From: Suillus spraguei
Lineage: Eukaryota > Basidiomycota > Agaricomycetes > Boletales > Suillaceae
Length of the DNA: 64,000 nt
Assembly: GCA_016800925.1 (NCBI GenBank)
Contig: JABCPU010000118.1
Coordinates: 62,001-126,000 of the forward strand
Direction: 5' to 3'
Shown here: piece by piece, positions 22,089 through 34,133 of the stretch
Layout of the letters: every line of letters starts with the position of its first letter
Numbering within the stretch: position 1 is the stretch's first letter
The notes under the pieces: generated by a model
Database searches by the model: none
What the model was told of the DNA's origin: nothing
Seen by the model: only the letters and a program-made list of their open reading frames with translations
Translations under genes and position numbers: made by a program

Positions 22089-24695
22089 GACATGTACCAA
22101 ACTGGTCTGGTGCATGGCTGAATAAGCACTACTGCAGCTGACAAATAATACCAGGACTATAATACTTAGTGTTCCTTTATTCAAAAATCGATCTATGACC
22201 CAGAACTGAAAGTTTCTTTTTGCTCGTAAAAAATTTTGCTTATTATTTCAAATTCATTTTTCATGGGTGTGTTTATGTATGTTTGGTTCCAAAAACTACT
22301 TTGTAAGATTCCCACAGATGTCAGGTGACCCCAGAAAAATAATTACATAAAGTTATCCTGCAGAGAAACTCATGAAACCCACTATGTTTTACTCACATTG
22401 TTTCTATGCATCTATAAGAAGTGCGAATTTATGCCTTAAATATTACATAATTGATATTCCTCCTAGGACAGCCACTAATAGTCACCTGATCTCAAATTCA
22501 TGCATAGCCATCAATATCTCACATGACTTCTTCTCACACCCTTGAGCATATTACAAATCAAACTATGACAATATTCAATAAATAGAGTAGGTTAGCACCC
22601 CTACAAAATGTGGGAAAACAGTAGCATAGCCATTCATTTTGTCTATATAAGACCCACCTTTTTGTCAATAAAAAAGAGAGATTCTCCCCCTCAGAAATAT
22701 AACTGAGAGTGAAGTGTGACCAGCTGTATCAGTACACTGTCAAGAACATTGACAACAACAGTAAGATTGGAAGTCTACTCTGTGGGATAGCACTACCCTG
22801 AGCTTACTGTGCTCAACAACTAGTAAGACCCTGAGCTCACTGTGTCTGACAACCAGCAAGACAATAAATCTTTTTTCTTTGACAAATTCATTCTAGTTTC
22901 TTTCATCATCATCTCTCTCTCTGTTTTTCTTTCTCTGTTGTCTGTTTCCTTGCTTCTGTCTCTTTTGAATCTTTCTCTTTTCTTCTTTTTCCTTGATTAC
23001 TGGTCTCTCTCTCTCTTTCAAAGTTTGTTGGTGCTAAGTGTCCTTGTGTTTCTGATATTTGTGTTGTCTCTATAGTCCATCTAAGGCCATAGTAGCTTAG
23101 TGGGAGAGACTTTAGGGGCTGACAGTGACACTTGATCTTGCACATCTGAGTAGCGATACTGAGTCAAGGTCTTCACTGACTGATAGACTCTAGTTATTGA
23201 AAGGGGACTTGGTATTGAAATCCAAGGATGTCCATTCCTGCTATCTGCTTAATACTCATAGTGAGTTTCTTGGCAGCAGGTTCAATAGTAAGCTAGAAGA
23301 TCTCTGAAGTAGTGATTAGTCTTGACCAGGGATCCTACCTGCTTGTCTGAGAAGGTGATTGTTGCAACTTCCCACAAATTGCAGTAGCACAGTTGTTGCA
23401 AAACACCTGCATTCCATTGAAGAAAGTGATTCAGCCAGTTATTTTTGTTCCTTAGTTTGTTCAACTTCTGTGTTTTTTTTTCTTTGAAGTTTAGTTGTTT
23501 TGAGAATCTTTGTTATTGTTCAAGAGTTGCTGATCTCACAAAAGTGACTCATTTGCTGACCATAGCCTGGGGAACATAAACAGCCACCCATGTACGACCA
23601 CATTATCAGTCATTGGTATTTGTCTGAATCACTGACCGTAGAGATATTTGGTTTTATAGGTGTTTATCTATAGATCATCTATCTAAGAAGACACCACTGT
23701 CTTGCTACTTAAGGGTCTTATATGGAACATGTATACAGTGACAACACAACTGTACAGGGATAAGACTTTTTGCCAGTCCTTAAGTTCATGGTCTCTGACT
23801 TTTCTACTTCGTGGGAGATAATGTGATGAGTTCTTGGGAGGGTATGTTTCAACGGTCCTTCTTCTTTATATATAGGTACTGATAGGAAGTTCTGTGTTCT
23901 GGATTTGTGTTAGGTATGTTTCACCCTAGTAGGTCTTGTTTCAACCTATGAAAGTCTGTTTCAACTTTGTCATATTCTCCTAATGTGTTTCTTGATGAAG
24001 GAAGTAGTCTTTGGTTTGTTTATATAAAGCTTAGTCAGATAGATAGTCTCTCAGTTTTACTTCTAGGCACTAGTTTTGCCTTCACTTTAAGTCTTATGTA
24101 ATCTCACTTGTTTTTGAGAATCTATGGTAAAGTGGGTCTAGTATTACTATTACCTTCACTTTAGGTCTTAGGTTATTCTCACTAGTTTTGAGATTCTGAG
24201 TATAAAGAGGGAAGTAATTATTTTTTGTACATGCAAAAATGGGGTCCTTTTATACCTTTTGGATTCCCCTTACTAAGCATGATTCATCAGCTGGATTGGT
24301 AAGAAAGTAGCTTACAAACCAGGCCATGTGATGTGATGAATCAGCCACTTACTAAGTACATTATAAATACAGTTTGTAATTTTACAAAGCATGACAGAAA
24401 TAAATGAGTCATCTTATAATCTGAATGAGATGAATCATCCTACTTACTAAGTATATTACAAATAAGGTTCAAGATCTTACAAAGCCTGAATATTCATGAC
24501 AAAACATGATGAGTCAACTCTGAAAGTCTTATAAATCAAAAATGTCTCACAGAGAGAAGGTTCTGGAATATAATAGAAAGAGATAGAATGTGAAAGAATT
24601 GTTCTAGAAGAATATATATATACAAGAGATGTAAGATATGAAACACATGAGGACCATGGTATAAGTATGGTATAAGTCACATACCATGTATGACA
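22089..24695. mobile_element. 2.6-kb insertion of unknown class with 5-bp target duplication
   Basis: Flanked by CCGCT at 22084-22088 and 24696-24700. Ends read (T)GACATGTACC and GTATGACA, i.e. TG...CA if one base is shared with the target copy. Its removal joins a clean intron acceptor (ctgcaag) to an exon reading RFCQTCTNAEITDLLRGLKH, exactly what the host family requires, so the borders are well supported. Inside I see a TATA-like box followed by AATAAA (22638-22680), a pyrimidine tract, a stretch tggtattgaaatccaagg at 23210-23227 that could be a primer-binding site, and short direct repeats near 24045-24200 and 24330-24490. No protein domain and no matching terminal repeats were found. 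It may be a non-autonomous LTR-type derivative. Confidence 0.65.
22866..23030 (+). repeat. Pyrimidine-rich (TC) tract
   Basis: Long run of T and C with short (TC)n blocks (for example near 22911-22924 and 23003-23018), inside the 2.6-kb insertion. The short open frame across it is leucine/serine low complexity and is not taken as a gene. Confidence 0.7.
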
Positions 24696-24974
24696 CCGCT
24701 TGCAGATAGTCAGCCTCAACATTATTCAAGTCGGATTCAAGCATAGTACTCACCCAAGCAATGATCTCATTGCCTTCATTCAGGACAGTGAGTATTCCAC
24801 CCTTGATGTCCCTCGTCTTTTATCTATCCTTGTTTGTGATTGTCGCCTTGTTTGCTGCCTTGAAAGTGTTGTCAAGAGAGCCACATATTGCTGACAAACA
24901 AACAGTGAGTAAGTCAGCTCACATATATTTGTATTTGGCCTTGTACTTACCAGATAGTGACTTTAAGTACAGTG

Positions 24975-25445
24975 TGTTACGAACTGGGATGGCATCTCCA
25001 GCGACAGTGATAAGACACAGATGGTCTGCTGGGAGGTTCAACTACGTTCAAAAGAGAATGAGGACTACTACCAAGAAAGGTTCTAGGTAGGATCAAGGGT
25101 TCAGTCGAAGAGTCGTGACTCTAAGACGATCAGTAGAATAGAGACTAAGACTAAGGAGTGCTTAGACTTAGAGACGATTCAGACGACTTAGGTTGGAGAC
25201 CTAAGCAAAGGATATTCCAGGTGAAACCCAGAAAGATTAAAGTAAGGTATACAAGCATAATACAATGTGCTTAAATAAGTCAATATGTGCGCACAGACCA
25301 AGAGAAACATGAGAACGTAAGTGCGTATCCAAAGAAGGAAGGCAACTATAGTACAGATGCATGAGCATATGAGTCAGAGTCATGTTATGTAATATACAAG
25401 GTAAAGATGAGATGAAAATGAATAGAGGCACGTACAATTGTAACA
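24975..25445. mobile_element. Solo LTR (471 bp)
   Basis: Begins TGTTACGAACTGG and ends ATTGTAACA (TGTTAC/GTAACA inverted ends), flanked by CAGTG at 24970-24974 and 25446-25450. Without it the pseudogene reads THTRQNESTLYLKSLSG into a short intron. The TGTTACGA start is common among fungal Ty3/gypsy LTRs, but the class cannot be settled from the LTR alone. Confidence 0.9.
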
Positions 25446-26378
25446 CAGTGTGCTCTCATTCTGCCTAGTATGAGTTGAAAAATCAATGAAAACCTCAGTT
25501 ATTATTTCGTGCAAGATTGATTTATTATCATAGCCAAGCTGGTCATCTGGTTCTGAGAACATTTGAAGCCCTGGCTGTCTTCTGGCAGTCATACCAGCAG
25601 TAATCACATGGGTGAAATAATGTCTGAGTGTGTGTGAGTCTGAACTGTTCGAAGATTTGTGAGCGCTGACCACCTCAAGATACTCCAGCATTCAGCATTT
25701 GTACTCAAATAGATGCAGCTCTATGTAAGTGCATCTAGCTACTGCATTCCAGACTCAGAGCATGACACTTACACTGAATACATTCTTCAAGACCTGCAGA
25801 TGTTGAGGATGGCCATAACTCAATGAGTAGGTCGAACAAGTCCTATGTCAATGCACAGCAGTAGAAAAAGATTGGTATGCCCCCTGCTAATGCCCAGGTA
25901 TGTCAGACTACTGACAGGTCTTCCTCTGTGCATGAGACTCACAAGGTATTCTCCAGTGCTCCCAGGATTTCCAGTACATTGCACTCATCATTGTGAAGCA
26001 ATAGCCCTCGACACCGGAATCCAAGTCGGAGCTGTGAGTGGTACCATTTCTGGCTTTCGACTTCAACTTCAATGTCTTCTTGCACTGGTTGCATCGTAGC
26101 TGTACATCAAGAGCCATTTCTTCATACAACAGGCCATGGAGCTCTCAAGGTCCTTTGCCCGTCCAACCCTCCCAGGTTGTGTCCTTGTCAGACCCGCATC
26201 TTGGACACCATGCAAGCTGTGGGTAGTAGAATGGATGCACAATGTTGAGTGGCTTAAAGTACTGTATCATTGGCTGAATGGCTCCACCACCCAACTGCTT
26301 TTGAATGTGCAGGTAGGAAGGAGGCATAAACCGAGGCCCAAGCAATGGGACATTGACACCTAGCTTGTTGGGCTTGCA

Positions 26379-26645
26379 TCAGGAAATTCACACATTCCTT
26401 AACATGCTTAATCAGCTTAACTCACTTATCTCAAAACTTGTTTGCTCTCTCTCACATCATTCACCTGCATATCTTATATTTTTTGAGTGCGAAATACAAT
26501 AAAACATGTATATTAATATATCTCAACTTTTTTTTTCTGAATTCATTCACATTGAAATTTTGGACAAGTAGATTCAATTTCACCAAGGCAGTTAAGTGTA
26601 AATAAGTCGCATAAGGGCACGTCAAGGAATGTGTGAATTTCCTGA
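26379..26645. mobile_element. MITE-like element with perfect 24-bp inverted ends
   Basis: The 24 bases at 26379-26402 (starting CATCAGGAAATT) are the exact reverse complement of 26622-26645 (ending AATTTCCTGATG). Similarity extends imperfectly about 10 bases further inward on both sides. The interior is AT-rich and non-coding. It lies in the 5' part of the transposase-like pseudogene. I could not identify a target duplication, so a fold-back sequence of other origin remains possible. Confidence 0.6.
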
Positions 26646-27228
26646 TGTGTCTTTCCTTGACCATGCTCTTGTCTTCTCCCACAGGAACTGGACATACTTG
26701 ATGACTTCTGATTCCCACTGTAACTGAAACTGCGGACATGGGTTGTTCATGTGGCTCCATGCCTCATTCCATGTACTGACACATTTCTCTACCTTTTTTT
26801 TAGTTAGTTGAAGACATCCATGTACCGAGTGTGCTCAAGCTGCTTGAGAGCAAAACAAACTCACACTAGCTCTCCATTTTTTCTCAAAGGTGCTTTTCTC
26901 AAGAGGGGAGACAGCCGTTGAGTTCTTGAGAAGAGCAACAATCATCTTTGGTTCAAAGACTGACATGAGTCACGATGGACCATTAAATTGTGATGTACTG
27001 GGTGGCAGAATGGAGTCAAGACGTGTTTTAGGGGCCGAGACTCTTTTTACCTTGACTATTTTGATCACCACGCTACTAGTATTCAATTTTCTATTAACTA
27101 ACGCACAAAGTCGCTGTTGAAGAATCATTTCCAATTGGTGGGTTGAAAAATGTTCAAATTCTCAGCTATAACTCTCTCAGGGAAGCGAACTTCATGCTAA
27201 CAAGAGCTAGTACACAGTAATATACTCA
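26646..27228. other. Stretch with no resolved gene
   Basis: Minus-strand bases near 26760-26646 read SVTVGIRSHQVCPVPVGEDKS and MVKERHIRKF, which could be the 5' end of the transposase-like pseudogene. A plus-strand frame at 26890-27120 has no recognisable features and a hydrophobic tail. Nothing else was found. Confidence 0.4.
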
Positions 27229-27690
27229 ATGGCCCCACAATTGCATCCTTCCCCAGCCTCCAAGTCTACTATCATAGGGAAAACAGGTGTTGGCCAGATG
27301 AGCAGAACTGAAAATACTAAGCGATCTGTTCACATAATCACCAGTGGCAGCTCAGACGCCAATGTCAGAGTTCCCTATGTGGACCCTCAAATTCATACTG
27401 CGGACATCGCACAGTTCGCACAGTGCAGGTTTGAAGAAAAAGTGGAGAGGCTTGCAAAACGCTCAGGCTTCCAGCCAGGCATGATCCGAGATCTGTACAA
27501 ACACACAAGCACCTTCAAACAGACAGAGACTATTGCTAAGGCCATGCGGATTGCCACCGTGAAGTGCGCTGCATCCAAAATCCAAAGGCAGGTGACATTG
27601 TATGGTGATGAGGATGAGGAAGAAGGGAATGATGGGGAAAGGAGTGAGGATAAAGAGGACAAGGATGATGTCAAAGACGAGGATGAGTGA
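27229..27690 (+). CDS. Hypothetical acidic-tailed protein (153 aa)
   Basis: A single exon starts at an ATG in good context (tcaATGGCC). The first 60 residues are Ser/Thr-rich and basic. Residues about 60-120 look helical and conserved in style (IAQFAQCRFEEKVERLAKRS, then GMIRDLYKHTSTFKQTETIA). The last 30 residues are almost all Asp, Glu and Lys (GDEDEEEGND... DEDE). It lies at the edge of the transposon-rich part and could be a fragment of a larger transposon-linked protein. I do not recognise the family. The absence of introns and its intact frame over 462 bp are the main reasons for listing it. Confidence 0.45.
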   Translation: MAPQLHPSPASKSTIIGKTGVGQMSRTENTKRSVHIITSGSSDANVRVPYVDPQIHTADIAQFAQCRFEEKVERLAKRSGFQPGMIRDLYKHTSTFKQTETIAKAMRIATVKCAASKIQRQVTLYGDEDEEEGNDGERSEDKEDKDDVKDEDE

Positions 27691-29628
27691 ATTTATTGAG
27701 TGAATTTATTGAATGACGCACTGTATGTAAAGGATGCGATGGCCACTGAATTATTGAATGATGCCCTGTATATCCGGTGAATCTGGACTTTAGTGAGGCT
27801 GACTGTGAGTGGAATTATTGATGATACAGCTTACCAGACTTTCAGTGAGGTTGAGTTGAAGACTCTCCAATGAAAATAGAGACACGATGGGTCGATGAGC
27901 GAAGTAAACGAAATTACCTTTAGTAATAATGAAATAAGATTGGTCGTACTAATTCTGCAGAAGAAGCACGTTCTCACCGTTCATTAAATTTAGACATGGG
28001 CTAAAAGATAATCTAGTAAGTGACATAAGAGCATCAGTACGTGTGGGCCCGTGTGTCTGAGGGTAAGGAACACAAACCATTTCGAATTTCATCGGAATAC
28101 CTTAGTGACGTGTGAGCGGTGGGGCATTCAACGTTTGCCAATGTGCCGGTAAAAAAATCTGGCAGCCAAGTCTGAGTTTGACGTTAACATTAAGCTCTCA
28201 TTTGGCTTCGTTTCTCACCTATATAATTGGTCGTTCAACTGAAAACCAGCGGACATGGTATCGAAGTTTCGGTGTTCCGGAGGCTTCCCCCTGGGATGGT
28301 TTTCCGACTTCCCAAGGCCGACCCCTTCCAAGTTTCTCGGCTCGCCTTCGGCGAGCCCGTCCCATGACCAATTTTTCGCTGCAGGCGATCCGAACAACCA
28401 CGTGACTCGTGTAGTAAGCAGCAGGCTTACACAATGCAAACAACAGGGCTACGTCGCACACACTCAGAGGCCTTGTTCAAAGGGCGGTTTAGACTATTGC
28501 TAGTCTAAGCTACCCTTTGAACCAGGCTTCTTCTGAATTTTCGTGCAGTTGAAGAGTAACATTTCTCACACAAATATCCGCTGCCAAAGATGTCAATCAG
28601 GTCATCAAGGCCCTCGAGGAACTTCGAGAACACATAAATGAGAAGTACTCTAATTGCTGTTACCGCCTTTTGATGTCTTATCATTTCTCGTGTCGCTAAG
28701 CTCATCATCAAAAACATTGAGGATCCTGTACCCTTCTCTGGCTGTGCCATGAGGGAGTGGTGCTCAATGGCGCGGAGAAGACAAACAACGAGAAAACAGA
28801 AATTATTGTGCATATAGGAAGGCGCAGTCGCAGCGCAATGACTTGCACTTAAGAAAACACCTGGCCTGGGCTCGAGGATAGACATTGTGCTCACTCTCAT
28901 CCGACTGGGAATTTTCTTCGGCAACAATGGCCTCATCACCGAGAACCTTCCCAAGGCAGAAAGGTGCGCTATTGCAACGCTTCACCCCCACCTCGAATTG
29001 ACATATCGTTCAGATTCATTGAGGGTGGTGACTGCGATAGGCGCAATCGTCTAAAGGTTTACCGCGGACTCCATAACTGCAGAACTTCTTGCTTCAAACT
29101 CACTCGTGTGATCATGATCGCGCTATGAGTGCATTGCGTGAAAACCGAGTGCTACATAACTAAATATTTAGAGGCACGTCTTCCCCAAGATACTAAAATA
29201 TGGGTTTGCCGCGCTTGTCCCGGAAGGCTGTGACTGGAAGTTAGTCGGGCAAAAGCCGTACAGCTTAATCATGTCAACTCGGTACTCAGTGTCCTTACTA
29301 GTGTAGTTGTTCCATCACGCACGCAGTATCCCAATGTCTGTATAGAACTTAGCCTTCACTCATTATCATCGACATAATTTATGTATTAATGATTGTCACA
29401 GAACATTGTCTTTCGAGTAAGACATACAAATTTATTTCAGAGATAAGATAATACGTTGTACTATCATTAACCAACGTTTGACGAACGTGTAACCTTCAGC
29501 TTGACCCTGAAACTTATCGCTCCCGCATCTTCAACGGGATCAGCTTCACTATCTTTGACTCATTCCTTCTATCTTGTTAGACAATATATATCCGAACATA
29601 CTAGACAACCCGCTATACTTGCTCTACA
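27691..29628. other. Intergenic stretch with one strong hairpin
   Basis: Several short frames occur on both strands (the longest at 28505-28954, minus), none with recognisable motifs or a consistent exon structure. Apart from the hairpin at 28475-28522 I see nothing. The 5' flank of the phosphatase gene (29.4-29.63 kb) should contain its promoter. Confidence 0.5.
28475..28522. repeat. Hairpin with 22-bp arms
   Basis: Bases 28475-28496 (gttcaaagggcggtttagac plus ta) and 28501-28522 are reverse complements except for about three mismatches, with a four-base loop. No adjacent gene explains it. Confidence 0.6.
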
Positions 29629-30775
29629 ATGTCACAGGAATCACCTCTCAGTGAACCAGTCATCTATTACGGCAAGAAATTTATCGTGCTCAGCGATTGG
29701 TGCGTAACGCTAGTAGATCTAGATTTAAATAGCGATAACACTGATTGCGGTTTGCTATGCTCAAACAGGGACGGCACGATCACTACGCAGGACTCCAATG
29801 ATTGTTCGTCGTGTCAAGAACTTATTATGAGCCTTGCTCTGACTGAAATACTACAATTCAGTTGTGACGGACACCTTTGGGATGGGGCACTCAGATCGCG
29901 TTGCGCTCAACGAGCGTGTACGTGATGGCGAAGATAACTTCCGGTGCGAAAGATTGCATGAGCAACGCCGCAGAATTGATTTCGCCATCCAGGGATGCCT
30001 TCCGGAAGATGATCCAGAGCGTCGTTGAGAATGGCAAGCAGGAAGGCAAGGTGACGCATACATTCGAGTTCTGTAAAACTGCTGTTGCGAACAGTAAGTT
30101 TCGCCCACGCATAACGAGCGTTCGTTATCCGGAGCTAATGTATAGACTGTTTCAGACATCAAAGTCGATGATACTTTCAAGCGTTTCCACGAATTTTGTG
30201 AAACGAATGATATACCCGTGGTAGTCGTATCTAGGTACAAAAGAAACTATGATTTCACCGTACTGTAGACTCATGTCTCCGCAGTGGTATGGAACCTATC
30301 ATCCGTGCGGTGCTGAACAAGCACCTCGCCAGCCTCGACGGCATTCAAATAATATCGAACGAGGTGAAAACCTACGATGATGGGAGCTGGGACATTCAAT
30401 ACCGTCATCCCGAGAGGTAATATTACACATCGCTATCTCGCATTTGCTGACTGAGTATGATAAATTAGCGGTTTCGGACATGACAAGTCCAAGGCGATTG
30501 CCCCATACAGGAATATGGTGCCCGCCCCGATAGTATTCTTCTTTGGTGATGGCGTCTCAGACCTATCCGCGGCGCGGGGGGCAACTTGTCTGTTCGTCAA
30601 GTACAAGCCCAATGGAGAGAACGCGTTGATGGAATACTGCATTATGAACAAGATCAAGCACCGATTATTCCAGAGTTTCGAGGAGGCGCAAGGTGTGATG
30701 AAGCTCATTATCTTCGCGGAGACGGAGGAAGAGCAACAGAATATCATTGCACGGGAATGGCCTGAAGTAGTTTGA
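29629..30775 (+). CDS. HAD-superfamily phosphatase
   Basis: Seven exons can be joined in frame: 29629-29699, 29769-29803, 29862 onward, and further exons after donors at gtgcgaaag, gtaagtttc, gtacaaaag and gtaatatta. The protein begins MSQESPLSEPVIYYGKKFIV. HAD motif I reads LSDWDGTITTQDSND (the DxDGT box is completed by splicing GATTG to GGACGG), motif II is VVVVSSGMEP, a lysine motif follows in GFGHDKSKAIAPY, and motif IV is FFFGDGVSDLSAARG. This suggests a soluble phosphatase of the phosphoserine-phosphatase-like (MtnX/PSP) branch acting on a small phosphorylated metabolite. The substrate cannot be told from sequence. The length (about 260 residues) and full motif set suggest a working gene. 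Confidence 0.85.
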
Positions 30776-33700
30776 GAGGATGCTCACCTCGCCCCCAGTA
30801 ATGCCAATCGCAGGGGAGAAGCGGTCCTGAGTACTTGTAATGCAATGTATTTAGATCTGGAGGCATTAAGATTGCGCCTTTAACCGATCAAGTTACATAA
30901 ACCAAGCTCATCATTCTCGGTGTCGATGGTGCCTTCGCCTGAAACTTGGTCTGAATATGCCAAGCACAACCACAATTTTCAACCAACCGATGATTAACGC
31001 AGCAACATTTCAGCCGTACTCTAGCGTTGAGCAAGAACCAAGTTAGCTCGATGACGACTCGGAGACGCCAAGATGGATAGGGAGTACATACGTGCCTGAT
31101 AGTGGATTGCAATCATAGAATGGGAATGGGATTGGTGGGGAAACGAAAAGTAATGAACGAGAGTTCGACCAGCTGCTGGAATATTGTACATAGGACATAC
31201 AAAGCCTCAGGCTGGACCATTTTTGTATCGCCCACCAAATTACGTAAATGCGAAGTATGGCGAACCCTTGAGCTGCCGAAGTGTGCCATACTCAAGGAAG
31301 TCAGCACATTGTATGAAAATCCTTAAGTGGAAAACGTCGGGGGATAATTGTCATATCCGTCTACTAGTACAGTAGACCAATGTATGGCAACGTAATATTA
31401 GACTAGATATGGACAAGGTGAAGGCATTTGCGGTAGTACGATGTTTTGAACAATTAAAGATAAAAAACCCTTCCGGTAGGGACCGTGCCTTGCCATCTGC
31501 AAAGGGTGGTGTCATCCGATTACACACTACAGTTTGGTATGATGACGAACTCCAACCTGTGAAGATTGTGGGAGGCGAAGAGCGGATGACAAACTGTAGC
31601 GGCACAAACCGGATTGTTGTGATCAGCCGAACGGACAATGATGTATCTCAGCACCCGCTCCGGCGTGTTGTTCGCACAAGCGTTGAATAGATGGGAAATT
31701 GAAGTCGACGGGGCAATTCATCACTGCTACGGCCAATTTAGGTCATGTGGCGACGTTCATGCTTGAACGTTGGTAAGAGAACTATGACACAGTAAAGTCA
31801 CCTGCAAGCATGACGGGAGGATGAAGGCGCGTCAGAGGCGTTGAGAACAGTGGCTGCGAGGCGTCAATGATGAAATATTCAGAGAAGAACTGGATGGAAA
31901 CCAGAGTTTCCGCATTGCAGCCATTTGGGTAAAGCCAAACCACGCGGTAGCCGTGACAGAACCATGTACCGGTTAAGAAACACCGCAAACCCTAGTCAAA
32001 ATCTTCATTCTAAACCATAACGGGATGATTTGTGGGTTCTTGTTTCTCTGGGATCGTCGCATTTGCGGTATCATCTTCACGGTGACCTGGAGAGATGGGA
32101 GGGTGATAGGCCCTTGGCTAACCATGACAGGTGACCCACGGAAAGATCGGGTATCAACTGAGTTGCCAGCTGTGATACCTCAAGCGACAAACGAAAATGG
32201 GAGGATTGTATCAGAGAATTACACATCCTTTCACTGCCAAGATATGAAGGACCGCAAAACTGGAAATTAAACGTTATGGTGGGATAATAAAGCAAGCTGA
32301 TACAGAATTGACGGACCTAAATAAAACAGAAAGTTTGATAGTCCACCCTGCCGGGGGTGTAATTGCGAAAGTTCGGTAGATAATCAATACAAGAATACGC
32401 TAAATGAATGTCGAGAGGAGAGGGCAAGTTTAGTTAGCGAAGCCGGAGACGCATACACAGGCCTGGGTAGGCCGTGTATTATTAGTAGTAAAGCAGGAAC
32501 CGGATATGGAGAGAAAGCGGGATAGGACAATTATTGAGACAGAAGTTCACAGGACATCCTCGTTGCTCCGTGGCGTGCAGCTGAGTTAGCATCCGGCTTT
32601 ATTCAGACCGGGTTATATACTGTAATGGTTAATTCGGCAAGAGTTGCTCGTCCACACTACGGTGTGGAAAGCATAAAAATCTGAGTGAAGGCAGATTGGA
32701 CAAGTGTAGCATGGCTACCTCAAAAAATTATCCAGTGCCCACTGATCTTAGATAAGACCGGGGATGCAACGCTTCGATATATCTCCTGATTTCGCCGAAA
32801 TCAGATACGTGACAGGAGAGATGGACTGTGTGGATGGATTGACGGTGAAGATTGATGTCATCATTTTTGGGTTAAAAACCAGATATATTTCGTTGCCAGC
32901 TGCACACCAGGCAAGACTCGCAAGAGACGTCAGATCGGGAAACAAGGGGTGAAAGAAGGGAGGCCGATGACGTGCCAAAATTCGGTACCGATAGTCACAT
33001 CGGAGGTCTCATGGCTCTTTGTAATAGTGAATACATATGAACGTAAACCAGCGTGTAACACTGTGACTTACGGGTTTTTGGTTATCCCGCTTTGTGGGAG
33101 AAATCTGATTAACGACGCAAGGCCATACAAGTTTCGCTACAAAAGGCCACGACTCCAGTGCAGTAAATGACTTGTATGTCAATACAAGAATCAGGAACAT
33201 CTGGTTTCTCGAGAATGTTCGAATTCAGTATCACTATCATAAACCAACTGGAAGATGTGCCACCGAAGTTGTGATATCATACAACGAGCAGTGCAGGTAA
33301 CGGAGGATTGGCAGTGCTATACCTATCGTCGAACTGTCCGTCGTGGGCCTCTTGACGTGAGTAAGTCGGCGTGGTTTGCACAAAGTACTCTGTTCTATAG
33401 CACAAGAGAGGGTAACTCGGATGTAACTCGCGGGTGTGGGTTCGAAATGCGTGCGCGTGAGTAGGTTTTGTTTGGTCCAAGTTTGGTAGGCCCCCATCAT
33501 GTGCACCTTATTATGAAAATAGCAATTGGCATCGAATGAAACACATGTTCAGGAATTGTAGTCATCACTCGCATGGGGCACGGCGACCCAGAAATGCCTA
33601 GAAGAGCTCAATTGCGGGATACTTTTGTACGTTTGCTACCGTGTTTCTAGACTTCTGTGGCTCAGCGGTCCTGATTAGTATCAGACTCAGTTTAGACTAT

Positions 33701-34133
33701 TCGTATGCCTATTATTTAAACTTTGAACCATACGGCACCTGGTATTTCTTGCTCAAGAGACTAGTGTGATTGATGGGTGGGAATAGTACCACGGGCCCGA
33801 CCAGGCCCGAGTCGCCCGACTATGTCGCTACTGTACGGAGCTACTAGTAAGCAATCTCGCACTACTAATGTTGATGAGTCGCTGATCGCATGCTTACCTA
33901 TGGTCACTCTCAGTTCAAATATCAGCGCTTCAGCCGCCGCATTTGAATATGCTGCAAATTTTCACATGTCTTCCAGTTTATTTATATGATGACTCATATG
34001 GACGCCTTTAACTTCCATATGTTCCTTCAGGCGAATCCTGTTAGTACCGGGTGGTTATCGGCTACCTCGACCCATATAAGCCTCCTTGGGTCATTCATGG
34101 TGCATCAGTGAGGTCCCCGCTCTTTTGTTCAAC
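30776..34133. other. Long intergenic region with no gene I can support
   Basis: About 3.3 kb with short open frames on both strands (for example 31409-31690 plus, 31351-31638 minus, 32748-32978 minus). None shows a domain, and no exon chain could be built. No tRNA-like cloverleaf, LTR ends or tandem repeat was noticed. The last 100 bp contain the aspartic protease promoter. Confidence 0.5.

Larger units (their letters stand above)
17692..26500 (-). pseudogene. Transposase-like gene (DUF6729-type zinc region plus DDE-like core), shredded by insertions
   Basis: From 5' to 3' on the minus strand: PLLGPRFMPPSYLHIQKQLGGG and a zinc-binding region with CPRCGSDKDTTW and LRCNQCKKTL (26345-25900); a segment with KSILHEIITEVFIDF (25.7-25.45 kb); SLDNTFKAANKATI and KGGILTVLNEGNEIIAW (24.9-24.7 kb); then MIVTDNCCHIH, LDVWHF, LKHVQKGCLKHSNQDIRS and GSHVEGTHKGWNSLQ (22.0-21.44 kb); SALGHNFVL and GLVASDNTTTFGGLL (20.67-20.28 kb); a repeat-bearing region; and FYLFMDMRAEFKWLSYQMTS and MYPGPENSPLNHKQGYCADG (18.45-17.69 kb). 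The acidic residues in TDNCCH, LDVWHF and HVEGTHKGWN are spaced like a DDE core of ISL3 type (inference). The family is widespread in Agaricomycetes as hypothetical proteins. Several introns survive, but stops and four insertions make it inactive. Confidence 0.7.

Noticed and set aside
22839..23075. Leu/Ser-rich membrane-protein-like frame
   Set aside because: Low-complexity translation of a TC tract inside the 2.6-kb insertion.
33400..33475. tRNA-like string around gggttcgaaat
   Set aside because: No acceptor or anticodon stems can be paired around it.
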